From the NCBI GenBank assembly GCA_020532185.1, contig JAJBBH010000091.1, forward strand, positions 1 through 37,056: a stretch of 37,056 bases of DNA, in the 5' to 3' direction. Positions 1-9,069 of this stretch are shown here, piece by piece (positions within the stretch are counted from its first letter, which is position 1; every line of letters begins with the position of its first letter). The position numbers were made by a program, and so were the translations under genes. The DNA is from Candidatus Cloacimonadota bacterium (GTDB lineage: Bacteria > Cloacimonadota > Cloacimonadia > Cloacimonadales > WRIO01). The notes under the pieces were generated by a model. It worked only from the letters and a program-made list of their open reading frames with translations. It searched no databases and was not told the origin of the DNA.

Positions 1-427
1 AGAAGAGATACCAAAAGAATGTGTTGATTTTCTGGGCAATAATAACAGTCAAATCATCGACACATTAGTTAAAAGCATAATCATCAATAGCTTTGAAAAA
101 CCCTATATTCGATTTGATACAGATACATCAGAGCACTTAAAAAAACTAAAAGATTTCAATTATCAAAGAATATATCTAAACGACGAAATAAAAAAAGCAA
201 ATAGAGTTATCAAAAAAAGCATGGAATTGTTATTTGAGAAGTATTTGGAAGATATCAAAAGCCAAGATGATAATTCGAAAATATTTAAACACTTTCTGGC
301 TAACAAAAACCAAAAATACTTAGATACCTATTCAGATGCCGAAAAAGTACGTGATTTTATTGCTACAATGACAGATAGATACTTTAATGAAGAAGTTAAA
401 GATTACCTTTTACCCTGGAAATTATAA
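1..427 (+). CDS. dgt: dGTP triphosphohydrolase-like HD protein, C-terminal part
   Basis: The reading frame is open from the first complete codon at base 2, so this is the 3' end of a gene that begins outside the window; about 141 residues are visible. The end of the protein, with VRDFIATMTDRYF followed by a short tail ending DYLLPWKL, matches the C-terminal region of bacterial deoxyguanosinetriphosphate triphosphohydrolase-like proteins, where 'DYIAGMTDRYA' is typical. The catalytic HD residues lie upstream and cannot be checked. Such enzymes hydrolyse dNTPs to nucleoside plus triphosphate and affect dNTP pools. It is followed after 15 bases by prfB in the same direction. The family call rests only on the C-terminal motif. 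Confidence 0.75.
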   Translation, partial: EEIPKECVDFLGNNNSQIIDTLVKSIIINSFEKPYIRFDTDTSEHLKKLKDFNYQRIYLNDEIKKANRVIKKSMELLFEKYLEDIKSQDDNSKIFKHFLANKNQKYLDTYSDAEKVRDFIATMTDRYFNEEVKDYLLPWKL

Positions 428-442
428 TATAAAGGAGAATTA

Positions 443-1547
443 ATGGACTTACAAGAATTTTCAAAATCTAAAGAAGATATATTAATTAAAATTAATGACT
501 TACGGAGCTTTCTTTGACAAAAATAAGATTGATACCGAACTAAAAGAATTGGAAACCCAAATGCAAGATGCTAACTTTTGGAATGACCAAAACAATGCCA
601 AAAGAATTACACAACAAGTATCTTTTTTAAAAGATGAATTAGATAATTATCATAATCTAAATACTATTATAGATGAGCTCGACACTTTTGAACAAATCTT
701 GCAAGAAGAATGGAGTGAAGAGCTATTTGCAGAAGCTTTAAAATTCTTAAAAGAATCACAATCGTATGTTGATAAAAATGAAATAAAACTCTTACTTAAT
801 GGGAAATATGATCGTTATAATGCAATATTGACAATACACCCTGGTGCAGGAGGCACTGAGTCTCAAGACTGGGCAGAAATGCTTTTGCGCATGTTTAAAC
901 GATGGGCTGAACGTTCGAAATTTGGATTCAATATTGTAGATTTGCTGTCTGGAGACGAAGCAGGTATTAAAAGTGCAACAATCGAAATCACAGGAGAATT
1001 TGCTTATGGATACCTTAGAGGTGAAGCAGGTGTGCACCGCTTAGTTAGAATCTCACCGTTTAATGCTCAGGGTAAAAGACAAACATCATTTACCTCTATT
1101 TACGTATATCCTATGATTGACGATGAAATTGAAGTTGAAATCAACCCTTCTGATTTGAAAATTGACACTTATAGAGCCAGCGGTGCAGGAGGACAACACG
1201 TCAACACAACTGATTCGGCTGTCAGAATAACTCACTTACCAACAAACACAATTGTTCAATGCCAAAATGAACGATCTCAGATACAAAATAGAGAAAAAGC
1301 TATGCAAATGCTTAAGTCAAGGCTTTACCAATTATTCGAACAAGAAAGAGAAAAAGAAAGACAAAAAGCAGAGTCCGCAAAAACAGATATAGGCTGGGGT
1401 AATCAAATACGCTCTTATGTATTTGCACCTTATCAAATGATCAAAGATCATAGAACAAATTTTGAAACAGGTAATATAAACCCAGTTATGGATGGAGACC
1501 TTGATGACTTCATGTATGCTTATCTAAAATGGAATGCAGAAAATTAG
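443..1547 (+). CDS. prfB: Peptide chain release factor 2, with programmed +1 frameshift
   Basis: RF2 ends translation at UGA and UAA. The gene is in two frames: 24 codons from ATG 443 (AAAGGAG at 431-437) end at in-frame TGA 515-517, and the rest continues in the +1 frame from GAC 516. Joined, the product is about 367 residues, close to the usual RF2 length. The anticodon-mimic SPF motif is in 'VRISPFNAQGKR' and the peptidyl-hydrolysis GGQ loop is in 'GAGGQHVNTTDSAVR'. SPF rather than PxT identifies RF2, not RF1. An uninterrupted ORF starting at ATG 495 would miss the true N-terminus. uppS follows 17 bases later. Confidence 0.97.
503..518 (+). promoter_or_regulatory. prfB +1 recoding site
   Basis: The slip site is CTT TGA C: codon CTT at 512-514, stop TGA at 515-517, then C. 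A Shine-Dalgarno-like GGAG sits at 504-507, four bases before the slip codon. This is the arrangement known from E. coli prfB, where peptidyl-tRNA-Leu slips one base forward when RF2 is scarce, giving autoregulation. The stimulator is weaker (GGAG) than the E. coli AGGGGG. Confidence 0.95.
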
Positions 1548-1564
1548 TATTGTGAGTTAAGTTT

Positions 1565-2302
1565 ATGAACTATAAGGAAATAATTAAAAAACTCGATATT
1601 AATAAGTTACCAAAACATATAGGTGTAATTATGGACGGTAACGGACGATGGGCAAACAAACAAGGTGCTATTAGGCTTTGGGGGCATAAACATGGCGTAG
1701 AGTCAGTGCGAGCAATTGTGGAGGCATCCGTTGAAGTTGGTATAAAATACCTTACTATTTACGCTTTTTCAACAGAAAACTGGACAAGACCAGAAGATGA
1801 GGTTAAGGGCTTACTCAAGCTTATTTTAGATAGCTTAATCAAAGAAGTTGATGCATTAAATAAACAAAATATTATAGTTCGTTTTTTAGGTACTGATCTG
1901 GGGCTCTCTGATGAATACAAACAAAAGATTGAAAAAGAGTGCGAGAAAACATATACTAATAACGGTTTAAATTTCAATATTGCCTTCAATTATGGTGGAC
2001 GTTTGGAATTATTAGAAGGTATTAAGACTATTGCGAAACAGATACAAGAAAATAAAATATCTTTATCTGATATAGACGAATCTATTGTGTCTTCTGTGCT
2101 TTATACTTCTGGTATGCCAGATCCTGATCTAATAATTAGAACAAGTGGAGAGCAAAGACTGTCCAATTTTTTGATTTGGCAATCTGCATATGCAGAGTTT
2201 TATTTCACTGATGTACTGTGGCCAGACTTTCGAAAAAAGGATTTTGTTAAGGCAATATTAGAGTACCAAAATAGACAAAGACGCTATGGGGGATCAAAAT
2301 GA
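1565..2302 (+). CDS. uppS: Isoprenyl transferase (undecaprenyl diphosphate synthase)
   Basis: A 245-residue cis-prenyltransferase that would make undecaprenyl diphosphate, the lipid carrier for peptidoglycan and polysaccharide synthesis, from farnesyl-PP and isopentenyl-PP. The diphosphate-binding motif 'MDGNGRWA' (about residue 23) carries the catalytic Asp, and the C-terminal 'RTSGEQRLSNFLIWQSAYAE' is the family signature that positions IPP. 'YAFSTENW' is also typical. Length is normal. The stop overlaps the cdsA start by four bases (ATGA), so the two are probably translationally coupled. Confidence 0.96.
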   Translation: MNYKEIIKKLDINKLPKHIGVIMDGNGRWANKQGAIRLWGHKHGVESVRAIVEASVEVGIKYLTIYAFSTENWTRPEDEVKGLLKLILDSLIKEVDALNKQNIIVRFLGTDLGLSDEYKQKIEKECEKTYTNNGLNFNIAFNYGGRLELLEGIKTIAKQIQENKISLSDIDESIVSSVLYTSGMPDPDLIIRTSGEQRLSNFLIWQSAYAEFYFTDVLWPDFRKKDFVKAILEYQNRQRRYGGSK

Positions 2303-3102
2303 ACGAATTGGTTAAAAGAATAATAGTAGCTGTTATTGCAATACCTGCCTTGTTATTTATTTATTATTATGGTGATATATTTTTGTTGACATTCTTACTT
2401 GTTTTAAGTTTGGCATGTGCACTTGAATTAACTAAAATGCTCAAAAACAAGTCAATAAACATTATGATATCAGTTGTACCTTTGACAGCTTTTTTAACAT
2501 TTTTGACAGCAAGCTATAATACTAAATATTCTATCTATCTGTTGTTTATATCATTACTAATTTTTAGTGCTGAGGATATATTTAAAAACAGAATTGAGGG
2601 ATCGATTAAAAGAATAAGCTCTTCTTTGATGATTATGATTTATTGCGGTATAAGTTTGGGACTCGTTTACCAAGTGCATAGTTTGCCAAATGGACGCTTT
2701 CTATTGCCAATTTTATCTATTCTTATCTGGCTGACAGATACGGCAGCATACTTTGTTGGTATGAGCTTAGGTAAGCATCGTGGCATCTTTAAAGTAAGCC
2801 CAAAGAAGTCAGTTGAAGGCTTTATTGGGGGTTTTGTGAGTGCTATGCTTTTTGCCCTTTTAGCACACTTTTTAAAACCAGAAATATTCCATCTATCAAC
2901 AAGTTTATTGATGGGATTAACGATCGGAACTGTAGGGCAGTTTGGAGACTTATTTGAGTCTCTTTTAAAACGCGATTGTAATATTAAAGATAGTTCAAAC
3001 TTCATACCTGGCCATGGAGGCATCTTAGATAGGTTTGACAGCTTTATCATAGCTATTCCCGTTTTTTATATTATTTATTCTATCGGAGTTATATCTTTAT
3101 GA
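2299..3102 (+). CDS. cdsA: Phosphatidate cytidylyltransferase
   Basis: A 267-residue multi-pass inner-membrane enzyme making CDP-diacylglycerol from phosphatidate and CTP, the branch point to cardiolipin and other phospholipids. Several hydrophobic segments cover the N-terminal half. The conserved C-terminal signature is clear: 'SPKKSVEGFIGG' and 'GDLFESLLKRDCNIKDSS' followed by 'PGHGGILDRFDS', which holds the metal-binding acidic residues. It follows uppS with a four-base overlap, the usual uppS-cdsA pairing, and overlaps the next gene by four bases. A cardiolipin synthase gene that would use this pathway lies at 20858-22402. Confidence 0.96.
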   Translation: MNELVKRIIVAVIAIPALLFIYYYGDIFLLTFLLVLSLACALELTKMLKNKSINIMISVVPLTAFLTFLTASYNTKYSIYLLFISLLIFSAEDIFKNRIEGSIKRISSSLMIMIYCGISLGLVYQVHSLPNGRFLLPILSILIWLTDTAAYFVGMSLGKHRGIFKVSPKKSVEGFIGGFVSAMLFALLAHFLKPEIFHLSTSLLMGLTIGTVGQFGDLFESLLKRDCNIKDSSNFIPGHGGILDRFDSFIIAIPVFYIIYSIGVISL

Positions 3103-4577
3103 GCAAAAACAAGTTAATTATTTTTATTGTTTTGTTATCATTTTTTGTAATAAATGCATGTAGTTTAAATCTTCTCTCAAAAATGAATAACGAAGAAATC
3201 GAACAACCAATTGAAAGCTTTTTAAATGTTGATTCTCTGTATAATGTGATTGAAAGCCAGACATTGACTATCTTTGAATTACAAACAACGCTTGATAGCA
3301 TTCTCTCAGCAGTGGATTCACTAAAACAAAATGAATTAGAAATTGAAAACTATCATATAATAAACAAGGAATTTAACTTTCCAGATGTATATGAATTTGC
3401 TGGTGTGAGCTTTGACTTAAAGAATGAAAGAATTAGGAATAAACTCGAGATTATCTACAACTATGAGGTAAAAAAAGCTTCTGTTTTTATTCCAAGAAGT
3501 GCATGCTATTTCCCATTATTTGAAACATATTTTGAGCAATATGATATACCTGACGATGTTAAATACTTAGCAGTTGCTGAAAGTAATTTAAGCTATATGG
3601 CATATTCATCTGTCGGTGCAGCTGGATTATGGCAGTTTATGCCAGGTACAGCAAAAATGTATCAACTCAAAATAGATAATTATTCAGATGAAAGACGTAA
3701 TGTTTTTAAGTCTACTGAAGCAGCATGTAAATACTTGAGAGACAACTATAAAACATTGCAAAATCGTGGTATCGACGACTGGTTATTAGCTATGGCTGGT
3801 TATAATGCAGGTATTGGAAATATTTTGAAAACCATGAATGAACAAGGTGCACAAGACTTTTTTTCATTGATAATGAGACATGATGAAACCAATAATTATA
3901 TCTGGCGAGCGATTGCAATAAAAATGATCTTTGAATATGAAGAACAAATATTCGGAAAAAGATTTGATAGAGAAGAATATCTGCTTGCTAAAGCAAAGTT
4001 AGTAGATATTGAACTGAATGGTTATCACAATATAAATAATTGGGCAATAGCACAAGGAACGAACCTGTCCACAATTTGGGAGCTAAACCCATGGATAAAA
4101 ATTAATAAGAGAAATCAAGGAAAATATTCAAAAATCAATCAAATACTTTTGCCGCCTGGAAAATACCAGATACTGCTACCTCATGATGCTCAAGCAGATA
4201 GTGTGGCTCTGGTAAACGTAGAAAAAACCCTCTTGAGCAAAACATCTACTGCTTATTCAGTAGATGGAGTTAACCACAAAATACAAAAAGGAGAAACTTT
4301 AAGTGGCATTGCAAAGAAATATGGTGTAACTGTATCTCAATTAAAGCAATGGAACAACTTATCATCAAATACTATAATAACAGGAAGAAACTTAATTATC
4401 AGTAATCAATCTAACAATAGAAAATATATTGTCAAAGATGGTGATAATTTATACAATATTTCGAAAAAATTAGGAATAAGTGTCCAACACTTAATGACAA
4501 AAAACAACTTGAAAAACACTACAGTAAATGGTAAGCAAATAATACTACTAAAAAAAGGTCAAACATTGGTTTACTAA
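3099..4577 (+). CDS. MltD-like lytic transglycosylase with two LysM domains
   Basis: A 492-residue exported cell-wall enzyme predicted to cleave between MurNAc and GlcNAc, forming 1,6-anhydro ends. The N-terminus is a signal with a plausible lipobox ending INAC (Cys 21), so it is probably an outer-membrane lipoprotein. A short helical segment follows, then an SLT domain at about 145-290 with catalytic Glu in 'AVAESNLSYMAYSS' (E161) and 'GAAGLWQFMPGTAKMY'. Two LysM peptidoglycan-binding repeats lie near residues 389-431 ('IQKGETLSGIAKKYGVT') and 441-485 ('VKDGDNLYNISKKLGIS'). The order matches MltD/DPEP-type enzymes. It overlaps cdsA by four bases. Confidence 0.92.
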   Translation: MSKNKLIIFIVLLSFFVINACSLNLLSKMNNEEIEQPIESFLNVDSLYNVIESQTLTIFELQTTLDSILSAVDSLKQNELEIENYHIINKEFNFPDVYEFAGVSFDLKNERIRNKLEIIYNYEVKKASVFIPRSACYFPLFETYFEQYDIPDDVKYLAVAESNLSYMAYSSVGAAGLWQFMPGTAKMYQLKIDNYSDERRNVFKSTEAACKYLRDNYKTLQNRGIDDWLLAMAGYNAGIGNILKTMNEQGAQDFFSLIMRHDETNNYIWRAIAIKMIFEYEEQIFGKRFDREEYLLAKAKLVDIELNGYHNINNWAIAQGTNLSTIWELNPWIKINKRNQGKYSKINQILLPPGKYQILLPHDAQADSVALVNVEKTLLSKTSTAYSVDGVNHKIQKGETLSGIAKKYGVTVSQLKQWNNLSSNTIITGRNLIISNQSNNRKYIVKDGDNLYNISKKLGISVQHLMTKNNLKNTTVNGKQIILLKKGQTLVY

Positions 4578-5018
4578 ATGAATTGCACAATAAGAAAAAT
4601 GACAGAGGAAGATATACCTGACTCATTAGCTATTGAGTTAGACCTCGAGCAAGATACATGGGGAGTTGATGGGTTTAAGATATCTTTCATCCACGATGAG
4701 TCTTATGTTTTGATTGATAATAAAAACAATCAAATAATCGGATTTTTATTTGGTTATGAATCTTGTGATGAATTTAATATTTCTAATATTGCAATAAAAA
4801 ATGAATATAGAAATAAAGGTTATGGTACGTATTTGTTAAAACAAATTATCCAAAAGAAAGAGCATATAAATAGCTTTTTCCTTGAGGTTCGCACAACAAA
4901 TATACCAGCACTAAAACTTTATGAAAAAATTGGCTTTTTACCCATGTATGTCAGAAAAGGTTACTATAATAACCCAGCGGGAGATGCCTTAGTTATGGGG
5001 TTGATTTGTGATAGTTGA
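4578..5018 (+). CDS. rimI: GNAT acetyltransferase, probable ribosomal-protein-S18-alanine N-acetyltransferase
   Basis: A 146-residue single-domain GNAT enzyme. The acetyl-CoA-binding motif is 'NEYRNKGYGTYLL' (R/Q-x-x-G-x-G/A type). The C-terminal half, 'LEVRTTNIPALKLYEKIGF' followed by 'RKGYYNNPAGDALVMGL', closely resembles RimI, which acetylates the N-terminal Ala of ribosomal protein S18. Other GNATs share the fold, so the exact substrate is inferred. The ATG follows the preceding stop codon directly with no clear ribosome-binding site, suggesting coupling to the transglycosylase gene. No tsaB or tsaD neighbour, common for rimI elsewhere, is present. Confidence 0.78.
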   Translation: MNCTIRKMTEEDIPDSLAIELDLEQDTWGVDGFKISFIHDESYVLIDNKNNQIIGFLFGYESCDEFNISNIAIKNEYRNKGYGTYLLKQIIQKKEHINSFFLEVRTTNIPALKLYEKIGFLPMYVRKGYYNNPAGDALVMGLICDS

Positions 5019-5102
5019 TCTACTGTATGAAAAATTTCAAACGCTTGAAAGTTGTACTCAAATAACTTTAAAGCTTACAATAATGAAAGTGAGCAAAGAA
5101 TT

Positions 5103-6701
5103 ATGTATCAATATGATTTTTTGGTGATTGGCTCTGGTGTTGCAGGGCTTGTATACGCTTTGGAAGTATCCCGATTAGGTAAAGTTGCTGTAATAACAAA
5201 AAAACTACTTAACGATAGTAATTCTGACTATGCACAAGGAGGTATAGCAGCTGTTCTTGACCATCATGACACCTTTAGTGCACATGTACAAGATACATTT
5301 CATGCAGGGGCAGAACTTGGTAAGAAAAAAATCATCGAAACTATTGTAAAGGAAGGTCCTGAAGCAATAGAATATTTGATTAAAAAAGGAACATTGTTTA
5401 CTGTAAAAAACCCTCATTTAGATCGTTCAATCGAAAACTTATCTTTAACAAAAGAAGGTGGTCACTCAAAGCAACGCGTGGCTTATGCTGCAGATTCTAC
5501 AGGGCATGAAATTATGGAAGCCCTTATACAAAGCTGTATGAAAAACCCGCAAATAGATATATATGAAAACCACATAGCAGTTGATCTAATAACTCAGCAT
5601 CATATACCCCAAACTGACGGCTTTATCCCTCGTATTACGTGCTGGGGAGCATATGTTTTAGATATAATAAGCGGTAAAATCAAAACCTTTGTTAGCAAAA
5701 AAACAATGCTTGCCACTGGTGGTGCCGCACAGGTGTATTTGCAAAACACAAACCCTGATGTAGCAACTGGTGATGGTATTGCAATGGCAAGATTAGCTGG
5801 AGCTCGTATAGCAAACATGGAGTTTATTCAATTTCATCCAACAGCCTTTTACTCTCCAGATGGTCATACATTTTTAATAACAGAAGCTTTAAGAGGGGAA
5901 GGTGCCGTTTTACGATTACAAGATGGTAATACTTTTATGGAAAAGTATCACGAAATGGGTTCATTAGCACCTCGTGATATTGTATCGCGTGCAATAGATT
6001 TTGAATTAAAAAAGCGTGATGAAAGATTCGTTTATTTGGATACAAGCCCAGTAGAGAAAAACAAATTACAAACACATTTCCCATATATAGATAAAAAGTG
6101 TAAAAGACGGGGTATTGATTTTACAAAAGACTTTATTCCTGTTGCTCCTGCAGCACACTATTTTTGTGGAGGTGTTTTAGCGACTATAAATGGGGAAACT
6201 GATATAGCAAACTTGTTTGCCGCTGGAGAAGTTGCCTGCACAGGCCTTCATGGAGCTAACAGGCTTGCTTCAAACTCACTTTTGGAAGCTTTAGTTGTTG
6301 CTAAAAGAGCAGGAAATCACCCATCCAATGATGAGCATGTTGACTTTCCACAAATCCCTGAGTGGCGTGATATTGGCTACTTTAATGAAAACGATTGGGT
6401 GGTTATCTCTCATAATAGAGAAGTTGTAAAGCATACAATGCAAAATTATGTAGGAATAACACGCAGCAGAAGATTGCTCAAATATGCACAAACAAGATTA
6501 AACTCAATATATCAAGAAATTGATAACTTTTATCATCACAACAATATCAGAAAAGAAGTGATAGAAACCAGAAATTTAGCGATCATTGCTAACCTGATTA
6601 TAAAATCTGCTCTACAAAGAAAAGAAAGTCGTGGCTTGCATTTTGTTACAGATTTTGCAGACAGAAACGACGAACTTTTTCTTAAAGATACAATTATTTA
6701 G
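5103..6701 (+). CDS. nadB: L-aspartate oxidase
   Basis: FAD enzyme oxidising L-aspartate to iminoaspartate, the first step of de novo NAD synthesis; about 532 residues. The FAD dinucleotide fold is at the N-terminus ('DFLVIGSGVAGLVYALEVSR'). Family blocks follow: 'YAQGGIAAV', 'RVAYAADSTGHEIMEAL', 'EFIQFHPTAF', 'ALRGEGA', 'GSLAPRDIVSRAID' and 'GLHGANRLASNSLLEALV'. The frame extends upstream to a TTG at 5052, but ATG 5103 puts the flavin motif at the expected distance from the N-terminus, so I chose it. No nadA or nadC partner is in the window. It ends the first rightward run, with no obvious terminator after it. Confidence 0.95.
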   Translation: MYQYDFLVIGSGVAGLVYALEVSRLGKVAVITKKLLNDSNSDYAQGGIAAVLDHHDTFSAHVQDTFHAGAELGKKKIIETIVKEGPEAIEYLIKKGTLFTVKNPHLDRSIENLSLTKEGGHSKQRVAYAADSTGHEIMEALIQSCMKNPQIDIYENHIAVDLITQHHIPQTDGFIPRITCWGAYVLDIISGKIKTFVSKKTMLATGGAAQVYLQNTNPDVATGDGIAMARLAGARIANMEFIQFHPTAFYSPDGHTFLITEALRGEGAVLRLQDGNTFMEKYHEMGSLAPRDIVSRAIDFELKKRDERFVYLDTSPVEKNKLQTHFPYIDKKCKRRGIDFTKDFIPVAPAAHYFCGGVLATINGETDIANLFAAGEVACTGLHGANRLASNSLLEALVVAKRAGNHPSNDEHVDFPQIPEWRDIGYFNENDWVVISHNREVVKHTMQNYVGITRSRRLLKYAQTRLNSIYQEIDNFYHHNNIRKEVIETRNLAIIANLIIKSALQRKESRGLHFVTDFADRNDELFLKDTII

Positions 6702-6729
6702 GATATATTAAGGTATTACGGAATTGTTT

Positions 6730-6757
6730 TTGCTTTTAGTTTATAAAATGTTATTAT
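6730..6757 (+). promoter_or_regulatory. Candidate promoter for tmk-ctp
   Basis: TTGCTT at 6730-6735 and TATTAT at 6752-6757 are 16 bases apart, with a TG one base upstream of the -10 (6749-6750), an extended -10 arrangement. It lies in the 77-base gap after nadB, and transcription would start just before the AGGAGAGG ribosome-binding site of tmk. Read by eye in AT-rich DNA, so only moderately sure. Confidence 0.42.
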
Positions 6758-6778
6758 GTTATTATTAGGAGAGGTTTG

Positions 6779-7408
6779 ATGAATTCATTATTTATTACTT
6801 TTGAAGGAATAGAAGGCTGTGGTAAATCCACACAAGCGAAGCATTTATATGATTTTTTGGTCAATCAAGGTTATGAAGTTGTACAAACAAGAGAGCCTGG
6901 TGGAACTGAAATAAGTGAAAAAATAAGAGATTTGATATTAGATTGTGAAAACTCGAAAATGAATAAAGAGACAGAAACATTATTATATATGGCTTCAAGA
7001 GCACAGCATACCGAAAAACATATTATACCTGCGTTAAAATCTGGTAAAATAGTCATATGTGATCGCTATTTTGATTCCACTTTAGCCTATCAAGGATATG
7101 CACGAGGTATTAATATACAAACTATAAAAATGATTAACACCTTTGCAAGCTATGGCTTAAACCCAGACCTAACTTTTTATTTAGATATACCAGTTGAAGA
7201 GAGCATGAAACGTATAAAAGATAAAAAACAAGATAGACTGGAAAAAGAGTCTGAAGAATTTCATCAAAAGGTAAAAGATGGGTTTGAACGAATCATGTTA
7301 GATAATCCACAAAGATTTATCTGTATCAATGGTCTATTAAGTATTTCCGATATTAGAAAAGAAATAGAGAATACAATTATTTGGAAGCTGAAAGAAGGGC
7401 AAAAATGA
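6779..7408 (+). CDS. tmk: Thymidylate kinase
   Basis: Phosphorylates dTMP to dTDP for DNA synthesis; 209 residues, normal length. The P-loop is 'FEGIEGCGKSTQAKHL'. The DR(Y/F) dTMP-binding motif is 'VICDRYFDSTLAYQGYARG', and a basic lid region with 'KDKKQDRLE' follows. The frame can be extended by one TTG codon to 6776, but ATG 6779 is correctly spaced behind AGGAGAGG (6767-6774) and is preferred. The stop overlaps the start of the ctp gene (ATGA). Confidence 0.96.
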   Translation: MNSLFITFEGIEGCGKSTQAKHLYDFLVNQGYEVVQTREPGGTEISEKIRDLILDCENSKMNKETETLLYMASRAQHTEKHIIPALKSGKIVICDRYFDSTLAYQGYARGINIQTIKMINTFASYGLNPDLTFYLDIPVEESMKRIKDKKQDRLEKESEEFHQKVKDGFERIMLDNPQRFICINGLLSISDIRKEIENTIIWKLKEGQK

Positions 7409-9003
7409 ACATTTTAAGAAAAAACAAAATTATCTTCTACTCAATTTTAGTAATTTGGGTATTTTCAGGAACTTTAATATTTAATTACTCCATTGGCAAT
7501 GCACAAAACCAAATGGATTCACAAGAGTTTTATAAGTACCTAAGGATTTTCAGAGATACAATAACCCTTATAAAGCAGAATTATATAGAAGATATTGATT
7601 TTAAAGACCTGTTTGAATACGCTATCGAAGGTATGTTAAATGACGTTGATCCTCATACCAACTTTATGAGACCAGAGGACTTTAAAGACTTTCAAACAAG
7701 TACTATGGGAGAGTTTGGAGGCTTAGGAATAACTATAGAAAAACAGGGAGAATATATAACGGTTGTCTCACCGATTGAAGGTACACCCGCATACAAAATG
7801 GGGATTCTTGCTGGTGATAAAATAGTAAAAGTTGATGGCGATAATGTTGTAGGAATTTCAACCGAAGACGTCATCAAAAAGATGCGTGGAGAAAAGGGAT
7901 CTAAAGTATTGATAACAATCTCAAGACCTGGTATTAAAAACACATTAGATTTCGAAATTATTAGAGATATAATAAAAATCAAAAGTATTCCTTATGCATT
8001 CAAGCTTGATAACGGTGTCGGTTATATTAGAATTAGGCAATTTAATGCAAATACATCGCAAGAATTAAAAGAACAATTAAACAAGCTGGAAAACTTGGGA
8101 ATTAGAGGACTCTTGATTGATTTACGCTTTAATCCTGGTGGACTTCTCAACGAAGCCATAGATACTGTAAATGAATTTATTGGCGGAAACAAGTTAGTAG
8201 TATTTACAAAAGGAAGAATTCCAAGATACAATCAAGAATACTACACACGATACAATCGTATACGAACAGGATATCCCGTTGTAGTTCTGGTTAACGAGGC
8301 AAGTGCAAGTGCATCAGAAATATTTGCAGGCTCACTACAAGATTGGGACAAAGGCTTAGTTGTTGGTAAAACAACATTTGGCAAAGGCTCAGTGCAGCAA
8401 CTATTCCCATTAATAGATGACTATGGGATTAAAATAACAATCTCCAAATACTATATAAAGTCTGGACGCTGCATCCATAAAGATATTAATGATAAGATTT
8501 TAAGAGGTAAAGAAGTTACTGATGATGAAAAAGTAAAGATTGAAAAAGATATACACGATCATATTTATAAAACAGAAAATGGCAGAACTGTATATGGAGG
8601 TGGAGGTGTTACCCCTGATATAGAGATAGAGCAAGATAAGCTAAACGACTTAGAAATGGAAATAAGAAGATTAAACTTATTCTTTAGTTACTCTGTTGAA
8701 TATACTACCACGCACGATATTGATGAAAATTTTATAGCAGATGACTCAGTCATTCAGGACTTTATGGAGTTTAGTAAAAACAAAGGGCTGAAGTATGAAC
8801 AAAGTGCGGCAGATAGCTCTTATTCATACATAAAAAACTCTCTTACAAGTAGTATCATTGACAAAAAGTTCGGTGAAGTTGCTGGTTATAAAGCTGGTCT
8901 TTTGATTGATAAGCAGTTAATGGAAGCAATTTCTCTCTTTGATAAACATGAGACATTAGATGATATGTTTGAATATGCTAAAAGCATTGCTAAAGATAAT
9001 TAA
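7405..9003 (+). CDS. ctp: S41-family C-terminal processing peptidase
   Basis: A 532-residue periplasmic serine protease of the Tsp/CtpA type that trims or degrades proteins from their C-terminus. An N-terminal hydrophobic signal or anchor (about residues 10-28) is followed by the cap region, a PDZ domain (about 90-175, 'GLGITIEKQGEYITVVSPIEG') and the S41 catalytic core. The Ser/Lys dyad is in 'NEASASASEIFAG' (S302 by spacing) and 'GKTTFGKGSVQ' (K327), 25 residues apart as in CtpA. A C-terminal helical extension follows. The start at ATG 7405 overlaps the tmk stop; the extension to TTG 7381 lies inside tmk and is rejected. Confidence 0.94.
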   Translation: MNILRKNKIIFYSILVIWVFSGTLIFNYSIGNAQNQMDSQEFYKYLRIFRDTITLIKQNYIEDIDFKDLFEYAIEGMLNDVDPHTNFMRPEDFKDFQTSTMGEFGGLGITIEKQGEYITVVSPIEGTPAYKMGILAGDKIVKVDGDNVVGISTEDVIKKMRGEKGSKVLITISRPGIKNTLDFEIIRDIIKIKSIPYAFKLDNGVGYIRIRQFNANTSQELKEQLNKLENLGIRGLLIDLRFNPGGLLNEAIDTVNEFIGGNKLVVFTKGRIPRYNQEYYTRYNRIRTGYPVVVLVNEASASASEIFAGSLQDWDKGLVVGKTTFGKGSVQQLFPLIDDYGIKITISKYYIKSGRCIHKDINDKILRGKEVTDDEKVKIEKDIHDHIYKTENGRTVYGGGGVTPDIEIEQDKLNDLEMEIRRLNLFFSYSVEYTTTHDIDENFIADDSVIQDFMEFSKNKGLKYEQSAADSSYSYIKNSLTSSIIDKKFGEVAGYKAGLLIDKQLMEAISLFDKHETLDDMFEYAKSIAKDN

Positions 9004-9025
9004 TAAGTATAAATCGAGAATAAAC

Positions 9026-9053
9026 AAAAAACCGCTCATTTGAGCGGTTTTTT
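9026..9053. terminator. Bidirectional intrinsic terminator between ctp and pfp
   Basis: ACCGCTCA (9031-9038), two-base loop, TGAGCGGT (9041-9048), flanked by AAAAA (9026-9030) and TTTTT (9049-9053), which extend the stem and serve as U-tracts in both directions. It lies between two convergent genes. Confidence 0.93.
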
Positions 9054-9069
9054 AATTATCAATTTATTA

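Noticed and set aside
5008-5127. 39-codon frame from GTG spanning the rimI-nadB junction
   Set aside because: It overlaps both rimI and nadB, has no ribosome-binding site and no protein-like pattern; chance open frame.
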